DNA of 64,000 bases from JAAFHI01 sp039793685. GTDB lineage: Bacteria; Acidobacteriota; Blastocatellia; Chloracidobacteriales; Chloracidobacteriaceae. The first letter of the stretch is position 1. Every line of letters starts with the position of its first letter. The stretch spans positions 1-64,000 of the forward strand of contig JBDRAL010000027.1 in the NCBI GenBank assembly GCA_039793685.1, given 5' to 3'. Of the stretch, positions 59,394 through 64,000 are shown one piece after another. The notes beneath the pieces are model-generated. The model did no database searches, was not told the DNA's origin, and saw only the letters and a program-made list of their open reading frames with translations. The position numbers and the translations under genes were made by a program.

Positions 59394-60782
59394 TCACTCG
59401 CCCTGCGCAACGCGTAACCCCGCGTTGTTCCAGGCTTGAAACCCGCCGGTTACGTTGACCAGATTGCCGATACCGAATCGTTCGAGCAGACTGACGCCGA
59501 TGACCGAGCGATAGCCGCTCTGACACATCACGGCGAAAGGTTGATCGGAAACCTGATTGAACTGCCGTTTGATGAAAGTATCGAGCGGAATATTCTCAAC
59601 CCGGGGGGCATGGCCGGCCAGGTATTCGCCCGGACGCCGCACATCCAGCACACGAACGTGTCCGCCCTCTCCCATCTGGCGATCGAGTTCCTCCACGGCC
59701 ATCTGGGGAATCTCGGCGACCTCGTACCCGGCGTTTTTCCACGCTGCAATGCCACCGTCAAGAAACCCGGCCACATTTTCGAGTCCCACACGGGCCAGCC
59801 GGGTGACGGCCTCGCGAACCTGATCGATTCCATCCGCCACCAGAATCACTTCGGCGTCGGGTGAGATGAACGTTCCGGCCCACGACGCAAATTGCCCGTT
59901 GAGGCCGATGGCGAGCGACCGGCGAATATGTCCGGCGCAGTAATCGTTCGCCGCCCGGATGTCGAGCGGGAGCGCACCGGCGTTGACCTTTTCAAAAACT
60001 TCCCGGGAGGAAAGGGATTTTGGTTCAGGAAGCGTCGAGAGCGTCCCGGGACCGGTTCGGTTCAATTCCGCGTCGTAGGGGAAATAGGCCGGCACTTCCG
60101 GTAAATCGCTCGTCATCATCCGGATGAACTCGTCGCGCGGCATCGCCTGGAGCGCGTAATTGCCGGTCCGTTGCGCGCCGATGGTCGAGACAATTTCCCG
60201 CGAGATGGATCGACCGCACAGCGAACCCGCACCGTGCGCCGGGCAAACTTCAACTTCGTCGGCCAGCGCGAGAAGCTTGTTGTGCAGGCTGTCGTGCAGC
60301 ATCCCGGCCATTTCCTCGGCGGTGTGGCCTTTCGCCGAGACAAGATCGGGCCGTCCCACGTCGCCGATGAACAGCGTGTCTCCGGTGAAAACCTTCAGCG
60401 GTCGCGATCCGGCGGTCGGGTCGATGAGCAGAATCGAAATGCTCTCCGGCGTATGTCCCGGCGTTTCGAGAAAGCGTAGCCGCAACGTTCCGACCTTCAC
60501 TTCATCGCCGTCGGCCACGGCGCGATGCGGGAAAGTCGCCCCGGCGCGACGACCGAACACGATTTCCGCGCCGGTGCGTTCGGCAAGCTCCCGGTGTCCG
60601 CTGACGAAATCGGCGTGAAGGTGGGTTTCGATGACGTACTTGATCCGCAGACCGTGTGATTCGGACTCGGCGATATATTGTTCAATGTCGCGTTGCGGGT
60701 CGATGACGGCCGCCTCGCCCTTCGACCCGATGAGGTACGAGGCTTGAGCGAGACACCCGAGATAGAAAGTTTTGAAGTGCAT
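59394..60782 (-). CDS. CstB-like persulfide dioxygenase with two rhodanese domains
   Basis: A 462-residue protein. The metallo-beta-lactamase domain (1-250) carries H54-L-H56-A-D58 with H63 in ETHLHADFVSGH, plus later ligands at the HTPES and AHGAGS loops, as in ETHE1/CstB mononuclear iron persulfide dioxygenases. The first rhodanese domain (about 265-365) has VILVADGID where the catalytic Cys loop should be and is probably inactive. The second (about 370-462) has the active loop AVMCQSGYRS. This MBL-rhodanese-rhodanese order is that of CstB. It should oxidise low-molecular-weight persulfides, plausibly bacillithiol persulfide here (inference). GGAGG lies 8 nt before ATG 60782. Confidence 0.87.
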   Translation of the reverse strand: MHFKTFYLGCLAQASYLIGSKGEAAVIDPQRDIEQYIAESESHGLRIKYVIETHLHADFVSGHRELAERTGAEIVFGRRAGATFPHRAVADGDEVKVGTLRLRFLETPGHTPESISILLIDPTAGSRPLKVFTGDTLFIGDVGRPDLVSAKGHTAEEMAGMLHDSLHNKLLALADEVEVCPAHGAGSLCGRSISREIVSTIGAQRTGNYALQAMPRDEFIRMMTSDLPEVPAYFPYDAELNRTGPGTLSTLPEPKSLSSREVFEKVNAGALPLDIRAANDYCAGHIRRSLAIGLNGQFASWAGTFISPDAEVILVADGIDQVREAVTRLARVGLENVAGFLDGGIAAWKNAGYEVAEIPQMAVEELDRQMGEGGHVRVLDVRRPGEYLAGHAPRVENIPLDTFIKRQFNQVSDQPFAVMCQSGYRSVIGVSLLERFGIGNLVNVTGGFQAWNNAGLRVAQGE

Positions 60783-60848
60783 ACGGCGGAACCTCCGGGG
60801 AAAGGCTGTCGTGTGGCGGCGCGAGTCTACCCGGAGGCAGTCAAAGTT

Positions 60849-63800
60849 TCAAAATTTCACTTTCACGCCGAACTGAATCTGCCGCGCGCCGAACACGTCG
60901 CGGGGCGATCCGAATCCGAGCGAAGGATTCGGCGGCACGGCGAGGTTGAACCCGCCGTAGGCCAGATTCAGGTCGCGGACGTTGACCCGGTTGAACAGAT
61001 TGAAGGCGTCCACCGTGAATTCCGCCGTCACCCGTTCGTGAAACCGGAACTCGCGCCCGACGCGCAGGTCCACGCTCGCAAAGCCCGGCCCCTGAAACGA
61101 ATTGCGCGGTAGCAACCCCGGTCGGTCGGAATTCGGGTTGCCGTCGCCGTTGAAGTCGCCACCCGCGAAGACGTTGAAGGGCCGTCCGCTTTCGAGCGAA
61201 ACGATGGTTGAAAGCTTGAAACCGCGAATGAACCGGACCCGTTCCGGAATATCGCCGTAAAACGACGCCGTGAAACGGTGCGCCGCGTGCTGGCGCGAGA
61301 GAAACCGGTCGAGTTTCAGGGCTTCGGGATAGTCGGCGAGGTTGTTGACCGAATCCACCGTCGTCAGCGTCTTCGACCAGGTGTAGGCGAGGTTCAGCCC
61401 GAAGTGATTGGCGTAGGCCCGGCGCAGTTCGAACAGTCCGCCGTGGTAGCCGCTCGCCCCGATGTTGTCGGTCACGAAGAAATGGCCGATTTCCGAAAAG
61501 CGGCGCGCGCCGAACACCGGCTTGCCGGTCGAGAGCGTCCCCGTTTGAACCGCGTTGAGGTTGCCGGTGTGGCCGGGAAGTTTCAGCGCGAGTACGCGAA
61601 GGTAGCCCGCCGAGGCGACAAAACCCTTTCCGATCTGGTGTTCGACCTGAAGGCTGATGTTCTGCGCGTAGGGATTTTTCAGTTTTGAACTCAGATTGTC
61701 GGTAAAACTCGCCGCCGCGCCGCTTTCGCCCGACGGCAGCGGCAGTGTACCTGCCGCGATGACCGAACCGACCGGCACACCGTAGCCTGCCGGGGCGTTG
61801 TTTGTGCCGAGGAAAAAGATGTTCGTCGCGTTGACCGGCCCGATGGGCGAGGTCGGCGATACGGCTCCGGCGATGGTGAACTGCTGAAACCGGCCCTGAA
61901 TCCGCGCCACGTCCGGGAACAGCACGGCGGCGTTGGGCAGATTGCCGCGGGTAATCCAGTCCGCGCCGAAGATGACCTGGCCGATGCTCGACGCGATGCG
62001 GTCGGTGAACACGCCGTAACCCGCCCGAACGACCGTTTTCTGATTATTGAAAGGCGACCACGCCAGCCCGACGCGAGGCTGCCAGTTGTTGTAGTCGCGT
62101 TCGGTCTGGAATCGCGACGGGTAGGTTTCGAAGTCGTTCCGGATACCGAAAGTCAGCGTCAGATTCGGACGAATTTTCCACTGATCCTGAATAAAGAAGC
62201 CGTATTGCGCGTGGGTCAGTTCCGTCGTGGCGTTCGGAATCAGGCTCGTCGGAATCGCCTGCGTGAACGGCACGGGGATGTTCGGGGCGCGCGTCGCGCC
62301 GGTCGCGACCGGGAACCAGAACGTGCTCGGCTGTGGCGCGGCCTGACCGTTGCTCTGGTTCAGGAACGCGGGCAGCAGTCCGCCGTAAATGATTCGCGCC
62401 GGATAGAAAAGGTCCCACCGGGCATCGTCGGCCAGCCGGTTGTAATCGCCGCCGAACTTGATGGTGTGGTTTCCAACGAAAAAGTTGAAGTTGTCGGCGA
62501 TTTGAACCCGGTCTTCCTTGTAAAAGTCGATGTCCGATGTGCTTTTGCCCATCACGATCAGGTTGGGAAGTTCGAGCGCGGGTTGGTTGAAGCGCGGGTT
62601 GAAATTGAAGTCGCGCCGACCGAACTGGAAACGGAGTTCGTTCACTTTGGTCTGCCCAATGACGGCAGTGTGTTCGGCGGCAACGGTAACGTCATCGGTG
62701 AAGTTTTCACGGGCGGTCGTCGAAGCCGGGGACGCACGGCCCCCGCCACCGAGAAAACCGAGCGCCGAACCGTTGAGGTAACTCACCCTCGTACTCAACC
62801 GGTGGTTATTCCCAAGTTGAAAATCGAGGCGAGCGAGAAACTGGTCGTAATCGCTCGTCCGGACCTGACTCGTCGTTTCGGGGTTCAGCCCGTAGAACGC
62901 CCGCGCGGCGTTGATTCCGGCGAGGTTCGAGATGATGACCTGCGAGAAGCGGTTTGACTCGGCGCGGCGCTGGCCTTCGTAGTTCGTAAAGAAAAACGCG
63001 CGATCCTTTTTCAGATAGCCGCCGAGCGTGCCACCGAACTGGTTCTGCCGCAAAACGTGGTTGCGTGGCGCGAGCAGCGGCTGCGCGCTCACCGCGTCGT
63101 TGACCCCGAAGTAGTACGCCGAGCCGTGAAACTGGTTTGAACCGGCCTTGGTTACGATGTTGACGAAACCGCCGAGCGAGCGACCGTATTCCGCTTCGTA
63201 TGAATTATTCCGAACGACAAATTCCTGTACCGCTTCAGTCGAAGGTGTCGCGCGGGGTAAACCGGTCACCGTCTGGACATTGTCGAGGCCGTCGAGGAGG
63301 ACGAGCGTATTGAGTTCGGTCTGGCCGCCGAAGCTGATGCGCGGCACGGCAGCCGATCCGGCGGCCACGTCGGGTTCCTTGAACGGTCCGCCGCCGACGT
63401 TTTCGCGTCCCGGTGCAACGCCGGGAGAAAGTTTCACGAAATCAACGAAATTCCGACCGGGCAGGGGCAGGTTTTGAATTGCCTTTTCCTGAAAATTTCT
63501 ACCGAGTGTAGGAATATCATTTGCCAAATCGCCAGAAGACACCTCCAACACACAAACGACCCCATCGCCAGCAACCGGGAGGTCGATTTCAACTTCCTGA
63601 TTTCCGCCAAGAGCAAGTTGAATCGCCTCGACCCGGCCCTCCTGAAAGCCTTGGTACCGCTGTCCCTTATTAACGACAAGCTCATAAAGCCCGGGATCAA
63701 GCGAGAGAAACCGGAATCGTCCTTCCCCGTCAGTCTGGACTTCGCGGGAAACGCTCGTTTTTTTGTTGACGGCGAGTACCGGGACCCCAGTGATCACTGC

Positions 63801-63923
63801 CCCAGTCTGGTCCCTCACAACTCCCGAGAGGTTGGCACTGGTGGACTGCCCGAAGGCGGTCGAGGCGAGAAGAAAAATGGAAAATAGGAAAAGACCGAAT
63901 GAAAAAAACGTTCGAAGGGGCAT
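60849..63923 (-). CDS. Oar-like TonB-dependent receptor with carboxypeptidase-regulatory domain
   Basis: A 1024-residue outer-membrane protein. The signal peptide is LFLFSIFLLASTAFGQ. The N-terminal CarboxypepD_reg domain spans about 30-125 (ANLSGVVRDQTGAVITGVPV, GEGRFRFLSLDPGLYELVV). A plug domain follows (NLPLPGRNFVDFVKLSPG, LLDGLDNVQTVTG), then a long barrel (NQFHGSAYYFGVNDAVSAQP, KTVVRAGYGVFTDR). The last residue is Phe (QFGVKVKF), the expected outer-membrane sorting signal. Such receptors are abundant in Acidobacteria and Myxococcota; the ligand is unknown. It is 66 nt downstream-oriented toward the CstB-like gene on the same strand. No promoter was recognised in the 77 bp to the window end. 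Confidence 0.9.
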   Translation of the reverse strand: MPLRTFFSFGLFLFSIFLLASTAFGQSTSANLSGVVRDQTGAVITGVPVLAVNKKTSVSREVQTDGEGRFRFLSLDPGLYELVVNKGQRYQGFQEGRVEAIQLALGGNQEVEIDLPVAGDGVVCVLEVSSGDLANDIPTLGRNFQEKAIQNLPLPGRNFVDFVKLSPGVAPGRENVGGGPFKEPDVAAGSAAVPRISFGGQTELNTLVLLDGLDNVQTVTGLPRATPSTEAVQEFVVRNNSYEAEYGRSLGGFVNIVTKAGSNQFHGSAYYFGVNDAVSAQPLLAPRNHVLRQNQFGGTLGGYLKKDRAFFFTNYEGQRRAESNRFSQVIISNLAGINAARAFYGLNPETTSQVRTSDYDQFLARLDFQLGNNHRLSTRVSYLNGSALGFLGGGGRASPASTTARENFTDDVTVAAEHTAVIGQTKVNELRFQFGRRDFNFNPRFNQPALELPNLIVMGKSTSDIDFYKEDRVQIADNFNFFVGNHTIKFGGDYNRLADDARWDLFYPARIIYGGLLPAFLNQSNGQAAPQPSTFWFPVATGATRAPNIPVPFTQAIPTSLIPNATTELTHAQYGFFIQDQWKIRPNLTLTFGIRNDFETYPSRFQTERDYNNWQPRVGLAWSPFNNQKTVVRAGYGVFTDRIASSIGQVIFGADWITRGNLPNAAVLFPDVARIQGRFQQFTIAGAVSPTSPIGPVNATNIFFLGTNNAPAGYGVPVGSVIAAGTLPLPSGESGAAASFTDNLSSKLKNPYAQNISLQVEHQIGKGFVASAGYLRVLALKLPGHTGNLNAVQTGTLSTGKPVFGARRFSEIGHFFVTDNIGASGYHGGLFELRRAYANHFGLNLAYTWSKTLTTVDSVNNLADYPEALKLDRFLSRQHAAHRFTASFYGDIPERVRFIRGFKLSTIVSLESGRPFNVFAGGDFNGDGNPNSDRPGLLPRNSFQGPGFASVDLRVGREFRFHERVTAEFTVDAFNLFNRVNVRDLNLAYGGFNLAVPPNPSLGFGSPRDVFGARQIQFGVKVKF

Positions 63924-64000
63924 TCAGGTGAGTCCGATGACGGCAGGAATAATTCCGGACAGGCCGGGATTGGGCAGTTGCGTCGCGTTTGGGATACGCG

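Overview
This is about 64 kb of GC-rich bacterial chromosome-type DNA with 45 protein genes and no rRNA, tRNA, transposase, phage gene or CRISPR array that I can see. The gene set points to a Gram-negative-type, bacillithiol-making bacterium: an Oar-like TonB receptor with an N-terminal carboxypeptidase-regulatory domain, BshA and BshB1, a 14-blade sensor kinase, a vanadium haloperoxidase and paired DUF4097 proteins. Together with pervasive low-complexity intergenic repeats, this is most like Acidobacteriota (Blastocatellia-like). That placement is an inference of low to moderate confidence.

Layout. 1-6.6 kb: a DUF2061 membrane protein cut by the window edge, an orphan hybrid-propeller histidine kinase, an NrtR-like Nudix regulator and an acyltransferase-3. 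6.6-27 kb: a dense signalling island. On the minus strand there is a PP2C phosphatase / kinase with Zn ribbon / nicotinamidase-like hydrolase / vWA operon behind a strong promoter with an operator-like palindrome. Divergent from it on the plus strand are a methyltransferase fused to Nudix-like modules and a tandem pseudo-PP2C. After one minus-strand UshA-like phosphoesterase comes an operon of a MoxR ATPase, a small protein, a degenerate-vWA/beta-propeller protein and a large beta-propeller protein. It is followed by a DUF6265 protein and an FHA-PrsW membrane protease. The first block resembles the TerY-P (vWA-kinase-phosphatase) triads and the second the MoxR-vWA-beta-propeller ternary systems that the Aravind group proposed as conflict or stress systems. 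Their juxtaposition is the most interesting part of the window.

26-36.5 kb: a DUF969/DUF979 transporter pair, a small secreted protein, two DUF4097 envelope proteins, an anti-sigma factor and an ECF sigma factor in one minus-strand run, a 59-residue membrane protein, a DEDDh exonuclease, a DSD1-type PLP enzyme and a Tat-exported vanadium haloperoxidase. 36.8-43.2 kb: thiolase and a FadJ-like enzyme (beta-oxidation), a SpoIIE phosphatase and an aldehyde dehydrogenase. 43.2-45.3 kb: a ParAB partition operon with two identical non-canonical parS-like palindromes. 45.5-53.7 kb: an AraM-like dehydrogenase, PhzF, a large PIG-L deacetylase, DUF1350, and MsrB-BshB1-BshA. 53.9-63.9 kb: a Zn-ribbon Ser/Thr kinase convergent with an unusual HSP100 ATPase whose first AAA+ module is dead, a CstB-like sulfur protein, and the TonB receptor.

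A second theme is structured non-coding DNA. Gene ends are repeatedly framed by inverted low-complexity repeats, often swallowing the stop codon. Two families of hairpin elements keep a fixed core or linker while their stems change in a compensated way.
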